Positions 36,735 through 45,923 of a stretch of 64,000 nt of DNA are shown here, in pieces (position 1 is the stretch's first letter; every line of letters starts with the position of its first letter). The position numbers and the translations under genes are program-made. Under the pieces are notes generated by a model that made no database searches, was not told the DNA's origin, and saw only the letters and a program-made list of their open reading frames with translations. Origin of the DNA: an uncultured Phascolarctobacterium sp. (GTDB lineage: Bacteria; Bacillota; Negativicutes; Acidaminococcales; Acidaminococcaceae); the NCBI GenBank assembly GCA_900552005.1, contig URXU01000004.1, forward strand, positions 40,600 through 104,599. The letters run 5' to 3'.

Positions 36735-38447
36735 TTACTTCTCCCGTCCTCCCTTATCGCTCTCAGTGGCATACGGCCAGGCGCTCATGCCGCCTTCCAG
36801 GCTGTAAACATCCCTGCAGCCGATGCCGCGCAGAATCACTTCCGCTTCATAGCCGCGCAAATCAATCTGACAGGAAGTAATCAAACGGCAATTTTGTTCA
36901 AGTAAAGCCTTGCCGGCAGTACGCAGTTCACCTAAAGGCATATTAACTATGTGCTTAATGCCTGCAATACGATTTCTGCTGAATTCCTGCGGCGTTCTGA
37001 CATCGACAAACAAATAGTCATCCTGTGCTTTCTGAGCTTCAAAGTCCTTGGGATTGATGCCGCGCATCTGACCAGCCATTTTATTATGCAGTACATTGGC
37101 CGCCGTTGCAATATTATCAATAGGCCCATTAAACGGCGGTGCATAAGCAATATCCAGTTCCGATAAATCCTGCAGGGTCGCTCCCAGAGAGATAGCCGCC
37201 ACCAAAGTGTCAATGCGTTTGTCAACACCGCCGCGGCCAACAGCCTGCACTCCCAGTACTTTTTCCGTGCCTTCTTCCGCCAGAAGTTTCAAAATGATAT
37301 TTTTAGCTCCCGGCATGTAGGCCAATCGGTCATTGCCCGGAACAATAACGCTTCTGAATTTAAAGCCGGCCGCAGCAGCTGTTTTTTCATTAAGACCGGT
37401 ACTGCCGGCCTGCCAGTCCAGCAATTGGCAAATACCTGTTCCCAGTACTCCTGGATATTTCAGACCATCACCGCAGATATTGTCGGCAATCAGACGGCCA
37501 TGCTTATTGGCTGTCGAGCCCATGGGGGTAAAGATTTTAGCGCCGCTTACCCGATGGGTATTTTCCGCGCAGTCCCCGCCGGCATAAATGGAAGGATCAC
37601 TGGTCTGCAAATACTCATTAACTGCAATAGCGCCGCTGGGACCAATAGTCAGACCTGCATCACGCGCCAGTTCCACGTTGGGACGAACACCCACGGCAAC
37701 GATAACCAGCTGAGCCGGAATTTCCCGCTTATCAGTCTGCACAGCTGTTACCACACCATTTTCTGCAGCAAATCCCAGTGTTTTTTCCTCCAGATATAAC
37801 TGGATGCCTGCCTGCAGTAAGGGTTTTTTTATGATATCGGCCATTTCCTTATCAAGCATCTGCGGCAAGACCTGATTCTGCATTTCCACAATACTGGTTT
37901 TCAAACCGCGCTTATGAAAAGCTTCAGCCAGCTCCATACCAATAAAGCCGGCGCCAATGATTACTACATCAGTAACCTGGCGCTCCTTAATTTCTCTGTC
38001 CACCGCTTCTACATCCCAGGGGAACCAGAAACTGTGAATACCTTCAGCATCGGCCTGCGGCAAAGGCAGTTTTACCGGTGTTGAACCTGTCCCGAGTACC
38101 AGCACATCATACGGCAGGACGCATTCCTTGCCGGTAGCCAGTTCCGTGTAAACAACAGTCTTATCCTGACGGTTAATTGCCGTTACGTTACAGCCGACAC
38201 GAGCATCAATAGCCTTATACTGCTTAAAATATTCCGCATTACGTTCTACACCCTGAGGCGTATGATCAAACTCAGCAAAATTCTTTACGTCACCGCCAAT
38301 AAAATATGGAAAGCCGCAGGCACCATAACTCAGCTGCGGACCGCGTTCCAGAACAATAATCTCTGCTTCTTTATCACGCCTGCGTAAACGTGAGGCCGTT
38401 TTCATACCTGTAGCAACGCCGCCGATAATTACAACTTTTTTACCCAT
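36735..38447 (-). CDS. CoA-disulfide reductase-like FAD oxidoreductase with rhodanese domain
   Basis: A 570-residue two-domain enzyme. The N-terminal FAD/NAD part has GGVATGMKTASRLRR, the single redox cysteine in SYGACGFPYF (Cys44) as in CoADR/NADH oxidase, a second dinucleotide site VVIIGAGFIGMELAEA, and YAGGDCAE. The C-terminal rhodanese domain (about 465-560) has VDVRTPQEF and a candidate active cysteine in ITSCQIDLRG. CoADR-Rhd enzymes reduce CoA disulfide or CoA persulfide using NAD(P)H, so thiol homeostasis or sulfur handling in an anaerobe is likely. First gene of a three-gene unit. Confidence 0.9.
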   Translation of the reverse strand: MGKKVVIIGGVATGMKTASRLRRRDKEAEIIVLERGPQLSYGACGFPYFIGGDVKNFAEFDHTPQGVERNAEYFKQYKAIDARVGCNVTAINRQDKTVVYTELATGKECVLPYDVLVLGTGSTPVKLPLPQADAEGIHSFWFPWDVEAVDREIKERQVTDVVIIGAGFIGMELAEAFHKRGLKTSIVEMQNQVLPQMLDKEMADIIKKPLLQAGIQLYLEEKTLGFAAENGVVTAVQTDKREIPAQLVIVAVGVRPNVELARDAGLTIGPSGAIAVNEYLQTSDPSIYAGGDCAENTHRVSGAKIFTPMGSTANKHGRLIADNICGDGLKYPGVLGTGICQLLDWQAGSTGLNEKTAAAAGFKFRSVIVPGNDRLAYMPGAKNIILKLLAEEGTEKVLGVQAVGRGGVDKRIDTLVAAISLGATLQDLSELDIAYAPPFNGPIDNIATAANVLHNKMAGQMRGINPKDFEAQKAQDDYLFVDVRTPQEFSRNRIAGIKHIVNMPLGELRTAGKALLEQNCRLITSCQIDLRGYEAEVILRGIGCRDVYSLEGGMSAWPYATESDKGGREK

Positions 38448-38690
38448 TAGCTCACATCCTTTGCATATTTTTACTTTACAATCTCATCAGTACAAATTAT
38501 TTTTATGTAAGTTTTTCTTTGCTCAGCAGCAAGAAAAACCGCTGTTGTTATATTTCTTTACCAAGCAGAAAAAACCTGCTTTTTTCTCTGCTAAAAAGCT
38601 TTTTTCATCTTTCTGTCAATTGATAAGGTATTTATTTTCAAGCTGTAAATTACAGAAAATTATTAAAATGCTGCCATAGATAAATTTCTA

Positions 38691-38719
38691 TTGACATATA
38701 GATTTTAATCATCTATGAT
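38691..38719 (+). promoter_or_regulatory. aspA promoter
   Basis: -35 TTGACA (38691-38696) and -10 TATGAT (38714-38719) with a 17-base spacer; near consensus. The upstream 38448-38690 stretch is A/T-rich and holds nothing else I can support. Confidence 0.75.
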
Positions 38720-38746
38720 GTATTTAAATTCATATACATATATAGC

Positions 38747-38782
38747 AAAGGCGCTGTTGAAGAAAATTCAACGGCGCCTTTT
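38747..38782 (+). terminator. Terminator-like hairpin in the aspA leader
   Basis: A 15-bp stem with one G-T pair (AAAGGCGCTGTTGAA/TTCAACGGCGCCTTT) and a 5-base loop, then TTTTCTGT. It lies about 20 bases after the predicted start of transcription and 75 bases before aspA. A second hairpin (GGGTTT/AAACCC, 38792-38810) follows. The arrangement suggests attenuation or mRNA stabilisation. Confidence 0.65.
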
Positions 38783-38857
38783 CTGTATAAAGGGTTTCAT
38801 CAGCAAACCCAAAACACATAGTATATTCACTTATGTTATCAATCAGGAGGAGCAATC

Positions 38858-40291
38858 ATGAGAACAGAACATGACTTTTTAGGAGAAATGGCGGTACCGG
38901 ATGACGTCTACTATGGTGTGCAGACCATGAGGGCTATTGAAAATTTTCATATTACCGGTGAAAAATTAGACCCTGACTTTATCAAAGCCATGGCCACCGT
39001 CAAAAAAGCGGCGGCATTGGCCAATATGAAAACGGGACGGCTTGATAAAACAGTGGGCAATGCCCTATCGAAAGCTGCCGGCGAAATTATGAACGGTAAA
39101 TTTATCGATCAGTTCCCCGTAGATCCCATTCAGGGCGGCGCCGGAACTTCAGTCAATATGAACATGAACGAAGTACTGTGCAACCGCGCTTTAGAAATTC
39201 TCGGATACCCTAAAGGACGCTACGACCTTGTTTCTCCCAATAATCATGCGAATATGTCCCAATCCACAAATGATGTTTTTCCCACCAGCATTAAAGTCTG
39301 CCTTTTGATGAAAGCCCGGCGGCTTGATCAGGTCCTGGCCAGTCTTAATGACGAACTGACTCATAAAAGCCAGGAATTCAGCCAGATACTGAAAATGGGC
39401 CGTACCCATCTGCAGGATGCCGTGCCTATTACCTTGGGTCAGGAAATGTCAGCATATGCGGCAGCAGTTCAGCGCAGCAGAAAACGTATTGCTCATTCAC
39501 TGGAAAACATCCGCACCGTCAATATGGGCGGCACTGCTGTCGGTACCGGGCTAAACGCCGAACCGGCATATATTAAGGAAGTAACGGCTCAGCTTGTTAG
39601 CCTGACCGGCGAAAAATTTACAACAGCAGCAAATCTGATTGATGGTACCAGCAATACTGATGCCTTTGCCGAAGTTTCCGGCAGCTTAAAAGCCGCTGCC
39701 TTAATGCTTATCAAAATGGCCAATGATTTCCGTCTGATGGCTTCAGGACCCAGATGCGGCCTAAATGAACTTCGCCTGCCTCCCCGTCAGCCCGGCTCCT
39801 CCATTATGCCCGGCAAAGTTAATCCCGTAATTGCAGAAGTGCTTGACCAGGTATGCTATCAAGTTATCGGCAACGATCTGGCTATCAGCCTGGGCGTAGA
39901 AAACGGCCAGTTTGAACTTAATGTCATGGAACCGGTAATGGCCTTTAATCTGTTCCACTCCCTGCAGTATATGACTAATGCCGTTAATACTTTCGTCCAG
40001 TACCTGCTGAAAGATGTTCAGGCCAATCAGGCCGCCTGCCAGTATTGGGTAGACCACAGCGTCGGTATTATCACTGCCCTGCTGCCCCATATCGGCTATG
40101 AACGCTCTTCTGCTCTGGCACGGGAAGCCTACACCACCGGACGCCCTGTCAGTGAGATTATTTTGGAACATGGTTACCTTACCAAACAGCAGATTAAGTA
40201 TATACTGTCACCTCAGGAAATGACTCATCCCGGTATTGCCGGCAAAGACCTTCTGGGAAAAACCGCAGCCTCCCAACAGCATATTTCCTGA
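38858..40291 (+). CDS. aspA: Aspartate ammonia-lyase (aspartase)
   Basis: Interconverts aspartate and fumarate plus ammonia. The 477-residue superfamily enzyme has the signature loop GSSIMPGKVNPVI and the N-terminal EHDFLGEMAVPDDVYYGVQTMRAIENF typical of AspA, as well as GGAGTSVNMNMNEV. Fumarase C shares the loop, but the N-terminus favours aspartase. AGGAGG precedes the ATG. In an anaerobe it probably feeds fumarate respiration or succinate formation. It is controlled by a strong promoter with a hairpin leader. Confidence 0.93.
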   Translation: MRTEHDFLGEMAVPDDVYYGVQTMRAIENFHITGEKLDPDFIKAMATVKKAAALANMKTGRLDKTVGNALSKAAGEIMNGKFIDQFPVDPIQGGAGTSVNMNMNEVLCNRALEILGYPKGRYDLVSPNNHANMSQSTNDVFPTSIKVCLLMKARRLDQVLASLNDELTHKSQEFSQILKMGRTHLQDAVPITLGQEMSAYAAAVQRSRKRIAHSLENIRTVNMGGTAVGTGLNAEPAYIKEVTAQLVSLTGEKFTTAANLIDGTSNTDAFAEVSGSLKAAALMLIKMANDFRLMASGPRCGLNELRLPPRQPGSSIMPGKVNPVIAEVLDQVCYQVIGNDLAISLGVENGQFELNVMEPVMAFNLFHSLQYMTNAVNTFVQYLLKDVQANQAACQYWVDHSVGIITALLPHIGYERSSALAREAYTTGRPVSEIILEHGYLTKQQIKYILSPQEMTHPGIAGKDLLGKTAASQQHIS

Positions 40292-40307
40292 AATTCAGTC
40301 CAAGCAT

Positions 40308-40338
40308 AAAAAAAGCTATCCATTCGGATAGCTTTTTT
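40308..40338. terminator. Bidirectional terminator after aspA
   Basis: AAAAAAGCTATCC pairs with GGATAGCTTTTTT; T-runs on both sides serve the convergent aspA and flavin reductase genes. Confidence 0.9.
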
Positions 40339-40339
40339 C

Positions 40340-40999
40340 TTATTGCTTTTTAAAATTGCTTTTGGGCTGCTTGCAAACCGGGCAGACAAAAGTATCCGGC
40401 TCCTGACTGAGGTCGCCTTCATATACATAACCGCATACGCTGCAAACCCATCTTTCCTGAGCCTGTTCAGTTTCTTCAGCTGCCGGTCCCTGATAAGTAG
40501 GCGCATTCTTCGGCGCCCGTCCCTTGATAACCTCATGATAATATTTGTATGTCATCGGCTGAGCGTCACTTAATATTTGCGCATCTAATACGCGGGCTAA
40601 AATGACAAAATGTGTTTCCATTTCATAACTTCCCAAAACCTCTGCCGTAATATATCCGCAGCAATTATCAGTTATTACAGGCAATCCATCGCGCAGCTCC
40701 CAGCTGAATTCAGCAGCGGCAAATTTATCAGTATCCCTTCCGGAACAGAAACCAAGTCTGGCAATAACATTCTGAGAGGTTTGCTCGGATATAATTGACA
40801 AGGCAAATTTTCCGGCCCTGCAAATGACGTCATAAGTATAGTTATCACGATTAACACTGATTGCTACAATAGGATTCTGACTGGTAACCTGTACTGCAGT
40901 ATTAATAATGCAGCCGGTAGGACGCTGTCCATCCATTGCCGTTAAAGCATACATTCCGTAACTGAGCTTCCATAAAGCAGACATATTCATAATCGACAC
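40340..40999 (-). CDS. Flavin reductase-rubredoxin fusion (Hrb-like)
   Basis: A 219-residue two-domain protein. Residues about 1-160 form an FMN-binding split-barrel flavin reductase (GCIINTAVQVTSQNPIVAISVN, GRDTDKFAAAEF). Residues about 180-219 are a complete rubredoxin: WVCSVCGYVYEGD and DTFVCPVCKQPKSNF bind one iron. Such fusions (high-molecular-weight rubredoxin) pass electrons from NADH to flavodiiron proteins that reduce oxygen or nitric oxide; no flavodiiron protein is in the window. It is read as a single gene. Confidence 0.92.
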   Translation of the reverse strand: MSIMNMSALWKLSYGMYALTAMDGQRPTGCIINTAVQVTSQNPIVAISVNRDNYTYDVICRAGKFALSIISEQTSQNVIARLGFCSGRDTDKFAAAEFSWELRDGLPVITDNCCGYITAEVLGSYEMETHFVILARVLDAQILSDAQPMTYKYYHEVIKGRAPKNAPTYQGPAAEETEQAQERWVCSVCGYVYEGDLSQEPDTFVCPVCKQPKSNFKKQ

Positions 41000-41062
41000 C
41001 CCCGGTATTATTTTTTACTAATTATCTATTATTTATTATAGCAAAAGATATTCTTTCTGGCA

Positions 41063-42274
41063 TCATTTATACAGTAAATAAGGCTGCACCTGTTTTTTAA
41101 AAGCCGCATCTTCCTGCTGCCATCTGCTGAACACAGCTGCCGGTTCCTCCTGCAGACGCAGACTGTCTTCCCCCAAAGCAATATCAGCCTTATAGCCTTC
41201 GGCATATTCTCTTTTGGGGAATAATAATTTTTCAGGATACAGCTTCTGCAGCGTATGCACAAGCAGGTAGCCCAGCTCCGAAGTATTAACTTTCTCCGGC
41301 TGCAGCAAATAAATTTCCACGCCTTTAACCAGTTGCCCTGAATAACTGCCGTATCTGGGAATAAAGGCAGCCGGTCTGAATGCCACGCCATTAATTTGCA
41401 AAGCTGTTAAAGCGCGATAAACTTCATATTCATCAACAAAAGGAGCGCCCACGTAATAAAAAGGTTTGGCTGTACCAACACCAACAGAAAGATTCGTATC
41501 TCCGGCAACACCTGTGGCAGCATATAAAGCAGCAGTTTCTGCCGTAGGAATCAGCGGGGACGTGCTGACCCACGGCAAACCCGTATCGCGCCACTGCATA
41601 CTGCGTTTCCAATGTTTCATGGGAATAACAGTCAAGGCGCATTTTATCTGCTCATGTTCGTTAATATAACGGGCATACTCTCCAATGGTTAAGCCGTGCC
41701 GCAGAGGCAATTCATAAAGACCGATAAATGTCTTAAACTGCGGTTTCAGTACCGGTCCATCCACCTCGCCGCCCAACGGATTGGGTCTGTCAAAGACAAT
41801 AACCGGCTTACCGGCAGCCGCACAGGCCTCCATAGCATAGGCCATTGTTGATACATAAGTATAATGCCGCACGCCGATATCCTGCAAATCAATACATAAT
41901 ACATCAATATTCTGCAGCATTTCAGCTGAAGGATGTTTATTATCTCCATACAGGCTGTAAACGGTAAGCCCCTTAAAAATTGCGTTATTAAATTCTTCTC
42001 CGGCAGCAATCGCTCCGTAAAAACCATGTTCCGGTACAAAAACAGCTGTCAGATTATATTTTGCCTGCAGCCTGTCCACCGTACTTATTAATTTACTGTC
42101 CACACCGGTCTGATTGGTCAATAAACCTACACGTTTGCCCTGCAGCAAATTATCGTACTCCTGCGTTCGTTCTACCCCCAGCTCCACCTGACCGGCCATC
42201 ATTTTATTTGCCGGCAGCATCATCAGCACTACCGCTACTACCACCACAAAAAATTTTTTCAAGCTCTCTTGCAT
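41063..42274 (-). CDS. Exo-beta-N-acetylmuramidase NamZ-like (DUF1343)
   Basis: A 403-residue exported protein with a signal peptide (about 1-28). The DUF1343 core begins LGVERTQEYDNLLQGKRVGLLTNQTG and has VFVPEHGFYG, DLQDIGVRHYTYVSTM and FDRPNPLGG, all characteristic. NamZ of Bacillus releases terminal MurNAc from peptidoglycan fragments, so a role in cell-wall recycling is likely. No other recycling genes are adjacent. Confidence 0.9.
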   Translation of the reverse strand: MQESLKKFFVVVVAVVLMMLPANKMMAGQVELGVERTQEYDNLLQGKRVGLLTNQTGVDSKLISTVDRLQAKYNLTAVFVPEHGFYGAIAAGEEFNNAIFKGLTVYSLYGDNKHPSAEMLQNIDVLCIDLQDIGVRHYTYVSTMAYAMEACAAAGKPVIVFDRPNPLGGEVDGPVLKPQFKTFIGLYELPLRHGLTIGEYARYINEHEQIKCALTVIPMKHWKRSMQWRDTGLPWVSTSPLIPTAETAALYAATGVAGDTNLSVGVGTAKPFYYVGAPFVDEYEVYRALTALQINGVAFRPAAFIPRYGSYSGQLVKGVEIYLLQPEKVNTSELGYLLVHTLQKLYPEKLLFPKREYAEGYKADIALGEDSLRLQEEPAAVFSRWQQEDAAFKKQVQPYLLYK

Positions 42275-42316
42275 ACCAATCCCTCAATCAAATTATCTTA
42301 TAAACTCAACAAACAA

Positions 42317-42341
42317 AAAGGCTCCCGCTACGGGAGCCTTT
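42317..42341 (-). terminator. Terminator of the division/envelope gene series
   Basis: Eleven-base-pair stem AAAGGCTCCCG/CGGGAGCCTTT with a 3-base loop and T on the minus strand, just after the ArsC/Spx-like gene. Confidence 0.9.
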
Positions 42342-42346
42342 GATAT

Positions 42347-42703
42347 TTAAAGACCTTGCGCCTGCCATTCAGCTTCCTTAAAACCAACTAACACAAACTT
42401 ATCTGTGACTAACAGCGGACGCTTTACCAGCATGCCGTCAGATGCCAGCAGTTCCAACTGCTCCTGCTCAGTCATCTGCGGCAGTTTATCCTTTAGCTGC
42501 AGGGTTTTATATAAAGTACCACTGGTATTGAAAAACCTTTTTAACGGCAAGCCACTCTGATGATACCATTTAGTTAACTCTTCCAATGAAGGATTTTCCT
42601 CTTTGATATCACGTTTAGTAAAATCTGCTCCCTTCATCAGCAGATATTTTTCTGCTTTCTTGCAAGTACCGCATTTGGCATAACATATAAACAGCATACT
42701 CAC
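42347..42703 (-). CDS. ArsC/Spx-family thioredoxin-fold protein
   Basis: A 118-residue thioredoxin-fold protein with a C-x2-C motif near the N-terminus (KCGTCKKAEKYL), RDIKEENPSLEELTKW and the C-terminal VKRPLLVTDKFVLVGFKEAEW that typifies ArsC/YffB/Spx relatives. Whether it is an arsenate reductase or a redox regulator cannot be decided here. It lies nine bases after ctpA. Confidence 0.85.
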   Translation of the reverse strand: MSMLFICYAKCGTCKKAEKYLLMKGADFTKRDIKEENPSLEELTKWYHQSGLPLKRFFNTSGTLYKTLQLKDKLPQMTEQEQLELLASDGMLVKRPLLVTDKFVLVGFKEAEWQAQGL

Positions 42704-42712
42704 GACCTCCTC

Positions 42713-43858
42713 TTACTGCTGTAATTCCTGCCGCAGATAAGCTTCAGCAGCCTGCAGCTGCAGGTCAACCGTTGCCGTATCAGGCAGCTCCACAGTTACA
42801 TCGGGCTCAATACCCACATTATGGATGGAAACACCGGATGGCGTATAATATTTGGCCGTAGTAATCTTCAACGCCGTATTTTGGTCAATCCTATACACGC
42901 CCTGCACACTGCCCTTGCCAAATGTCTTGACACCAAAAAGCCTTCCGGCCTTAGTATCCTTTACAGCTCCGGCCACAATCTCTGCCGCGCTTGCTGTACC
43001 ATGATCCACCAAAACAGCCAGCGGATATTTAACTTTTTCCAGTGAAGACTGCTCTACATATTTATCGCCGTTTTTATACACCAGTGAAACAATTGGTCCT
43101 TTCGGCACCAGCATACCGGCTACGGCCACACCATCATCCAATATTCCGCCCGGATTGCCGCGCAAATCCAAAATAGTGGCCTGCATACCGTCAGCTTCCA
43201 ATTTGGCATACTCTTTCTTAAAATCTGCTCCCGTATTTTCATTAAATACTGTTATTCTGATATAGCCGATTTTCGTTCCCGGCAGCATCTGTCCCCCGAC
43301 AGACGGTGTTTTAATATCACTGCGCACTACACGCACAGTTTTCTGTTCGCCGTCTTTGCTTTTCAGCAGCAATACTACTTCCGTACCCTGTTTGCCGCGA
43401 ATTTTATCAGCAACGCCGGTCATATCCAGATTTTTTGTGTCAGTACCATCCACTGCCAGAATAATATCACCGCTCTTGATACCTGCCAGATCGCCCGGAT
43501 TATCAGGTATGGCGGAAATAACCACATAGTCATCTCCGCGCTTGCCGAAGACGATACCAATGCCTCCGAAGCTTCCTTCCGTCACTTCACTTAATTTGGC
43601 AAAATTTTCCTTATCCAGATAAACGGAATACGGATCTCCCAAGGACTTGACCATTCCTTCTATAGCACCGTCAAAAAGCTTATTATTATCAATCTGACCG
43701 TCAAAATTACTTTTAACGATGCTCATGGTGCGTAAAAAACGCAATGCCCCGGCGGCATCACCGGTAATGTCCTGTACCTTCCAGGTTACAGCGCCTAAGG
43801 TTACTGCTACAGATATAAGGCAGCAAGCTACTAGTTTCAAATTCTTTCTGTCAAACAA
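42713..43858 (-). CDS. ctpA: S41 carboxyl-terminal processing peptidase
   Basis: A 381-residue membrane-anchored protease. One N-terminal hydrophobic segment (about 8-26), a PDZ domain (about 85-170, GSFGGIGIVFG...GLAGIKSGDIILAVDG), and an S41 domain with the catalytic Ser in HGTASAAEIVAGA and the Lys in FGVKTFGKGS. It cuts after non-polar C-termini in the envelope. Located after the FtsEX-M23 genes, where such proteases often process division hydrolases. Confidence 0.92.
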   Translation of the reverse strand: MFDRKNLKLVACCLISVAVTLGAVTWKVQDITGDAAGALRFLRTMSIVKSNFDGQIDNNKLFDGAIEGMVKSLGDPYSVYLDKENFAKLSEVTEGSFGGIGIVFGKRGDDYVVISAIPDNPGDLAGIKSGDIILAVDGTDTKNLDMTGVADKIRGKQGTEVVLLLKSKDGEQKTVRVVRSDIKTPSVGGQMLPGTKIGYIRITVFNENTGADFKKEYAKLEADGMQATILDLRGNPGGILDDGVAVAGMLVPKGPIVSLVYKNGDKYVEQSSLEKVKYPLAVLVDHGTASAAEIVAGAVKDTKAGRLFGVKTFGKGSVQGVYRIDQNTALKITTAKYYTPSGVSIHNVGIEPDVTVELPDTATVDLQLQAAEAYLRQELQQ

Positions 43859-43880
43859 TTTCTAACTGCCTCCAGCAAAA

Positions 43881-45023
43881 TTAAGGTAAATAATTTAAAG
43901 GTTCTGTTACTTCACCATGCAAACGCACTTCAAAATGACAGTGCGGACCAGTTGACCAGCCTGTGCTGCCGGCATAGGCAATAACTGTGCCTCGATTTAC
44001 ATATTGACCTTCACTGACATTCAGCGACTGATTATGACCATAAAGAGTTACCAGTCCACCGCCATGGTCAATCATTACGGCATTACCATAGCCGCCAAGC
44101 CAGCCGCTGTAAATAACCGTTCCGGAATCAGCTGCATGAATCGGTGTACCGTAATCAACCGCAATATCCATACCTGAATGATACCTTGTTGTACCGAATA
44201 CGGGATGGGTGCGCCAGCCATAATAAGAAGTTATCTCACCGCTGCAGGGCCACATAAACTGTCCTGTGCCGCCTCCGTGCATCGATGTCTGACCGCTGCT
44301 TTCCATATTGCGCAGCATGGCAGCAATATTTTCAGAAATAGCCAGCAGACGGTCATACTCTTCTTCACTGTCATGCTGAGCTTCCTCAGCTTTATACAAA
44401 ATTTCAGCTCTTTTTTCACGAACAGCATCTACCTGTGCTTTTTTCGCATCAAGCTCAGACTTGGTAATCTGAATTTCCTGCATTTCTTTATCAAGTTCGC
44501 CCTGGCGAGCCTGAATTTCAGCTGTGGATTTCTTGATATCTTCCAGCATGGCTACATCACGGGCAATTATCTTCTGCAAGAGATACATACGAGAAGAAAA
44601 CTCTGTAAAATCTGCTGCACCCAGCAAAATATCCAGATAATTCAATTGTCCGTTCATGTAAATATTGCGCAGACGCCTGCCATAGAGCTTCATTCGCTCA
44701 TCCAGTTCCTGTTTTTTAGCTTCCAGCTGAGCCTGATTTTCATCTATGCTGCTTTGCAGTTTATCACTTTTTTGCTGCAGCTCATTGGACTGAGCCTGCA
44801 GCTCTCGCAGCTGGCCCATGACTTCGTCCAGACTGGCGCTGGCAGCTTCCGCCTCCTGTCTGGCTGCTGCCTTGCGTGTTTCCATTTCCTGCATTTTCTG
44901 CTGTACTTCATTGAGTTCCGCTTTTTTATCGTCAATTTCATTGGCAAAGCTCAAATTCATAAATACAGGCAGCAAACACAGCCATGAAGCCAACAGCGCA
45001 CTTGCAATTCTTGTCTTCTTCAT
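43881..45023 (-). CDS. Murein hydrolase activator, EnvC/PcsB-like with M23 domain
   Basis: A 380-residue exported protein: signal peptide (about 1-27), a long Glu/Gln/Lys-rich coiled coil (about 30-235) and an M23/LytM domain with the zinc motifs RYHSGMDIAV and GPHCHFEVRL. The full set of zinc ligands suggests an active endopeptidase, or at least an intact fold. Its place directly after ftsX indicates that FtsEX controls it, as for EnvC and PcsB. Confidence 0.92.
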   Translation of the reverse strand: MKKTRIASALLASWLCLLPVFMNLSFANEIDDKKAELNEVQQKMQEMETRKAAARQEAEAASASLDEVMGQLRELQAQSNELQQKSDKLQSSIDENQAQLEAKKQELDERMKLYGRRLRNIYMNGQLNYLDILLGAADFTEFSSRMYLLQKIIARDVAMLEDIKKSTAEIQARQGELDKEMQEIQITKSELDAKKAQVDAVREKRAEILYKAEEAQHDSEEEYDRLLAISENIAAMLRNMESSGQTSMHGGGTGQFMWPCSGEITSYYGWRTHPVFGTTRYHSGMDIAVDYGTPIHAADSGTVIYSGWLGGYGNAVMIDHGGGLVTLYGHNQSLNVSEGQYVNRGTVIAYAGSTGWSTGPHCHFEVRLHGEVTEPLNYLP

Positions 45024-45035
45024 TCTGCGCCCACC

Positions 45036-45923
45036 TTAAACGCGTAAAAATTTACGCAGCGAAATATAACTGCCCAAGGCACCAATGCCAGTACCGGCAA
45101 GCAGCAAAAACAGAGATACATAAGTCAGCAGCGGATAAGCCGGCAATAAAGGCAAAAACGCCAGAGTTGCATAAATTTTAGTCTGCAGCCCGCTGTAAAT
45201 AATATTAATCAGCAGAGCTGCCAAAACGGCACCAAAAAAGCCCAAAGTCATGCCTTCCAGTAAGAAAGGCCAGCGGATAAACCAATCCGTAGCGCCAACA
45301 TATTTCATAATAATAACTTCTTTGCGTCTGGCAAAAACAGTCAATCTGATGGTATTGGAAATAATGAACAAGGTTGCCATGGAAAGAAATACTACCAGCA
45401 TAATACCGCCAAAGCGCAGAATTCTCGTTAATTGGAACAGATTTTCCACAACTTCCTGTCCAAACTTGGCTGTTTCTACTTTCGGCAATTCACTGATTTG
45501 CGGTGTCAGCTCTTTAATTCTTTCCGGAGTATCAACCTGTACATCAAAATAATTGGGAAAGGGATTATCCGTACCCAGTGAATCCAGCAACTGCTGCTGA
45601 TCTCCCAGGCGTTCACGAAATTTTGCCAGAGCTTCTTCCTTACTTATGAAGGTTACTTTTTCTACTCCCGGATATTCCTTAAGCTTATTGCCAACCCGTT
45701 CCAAGTCCTCATTATCTGCCTCATCCAGCATATAAACAGAAATCTGTACCTGACTTTCAAGATACTTAGCAAGATTATTGGTATTCAGGAAAATGAGCAG
45801 GAACATGCCCAGAACCAGCAAGGAAACAGCCACTGTAGAAATGGAAGCAAAGCTCATAAAGCCGTTGCGGCGTATAGATTTGTATGTTTCACGAATAAAA
45901 TACTCTTTCGTACTAAAGCTCAT
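45036..45923 (-). CDS. ftsX: Cell division protein FtsX
   Basis: Membrane subunit of the FtsEX complex (four transmembrane segments, about residues 25-45, 170-195, 220-245 and 265-290) with an extracytoplasmic loop carrying SQVQISVYMLDEADNEDLE. The frame is open further upstream, but the ATG at 45923, inside the end of ftsE and preceded by GGGGTG, gives 295 residues, the family size. It transmits ATP-driven changes from FtsE to the periplasmic M23 protein encoded next. Confidence 0.95.
   Translation of the reverse strand: MSFSTKEYFIRETYKSIRRNGFMSFASISTVAVSLLVLGMFLLIFLNTNNLAKYLESQVQISVYMLDEADNEDLERVGNKLKEYPGVEKVTFISKEEALAKFRERLGDQQQLLDSLGTDNPFPNYFDVQVDTPERIKELTPQISELPKVETAKFGQEVVENLFQLTRILRFGGIMLVVFLSMATLFIISNTIRLTVFARRKEVIIMKYVGATDWFIRWPFLLEGMTLGFFGAVLAALLINIIYSGLQTKIYATLAFLPLLPAYPLLTYVSLFLLLAGTGIGALGSYISLRKFLRV

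Noticed and set aside
44178..44987. 269-codon frame opposite the M23/coiled-coil gene
   Set aside because: Antisense shadow of a coiled-coil coding sequence.
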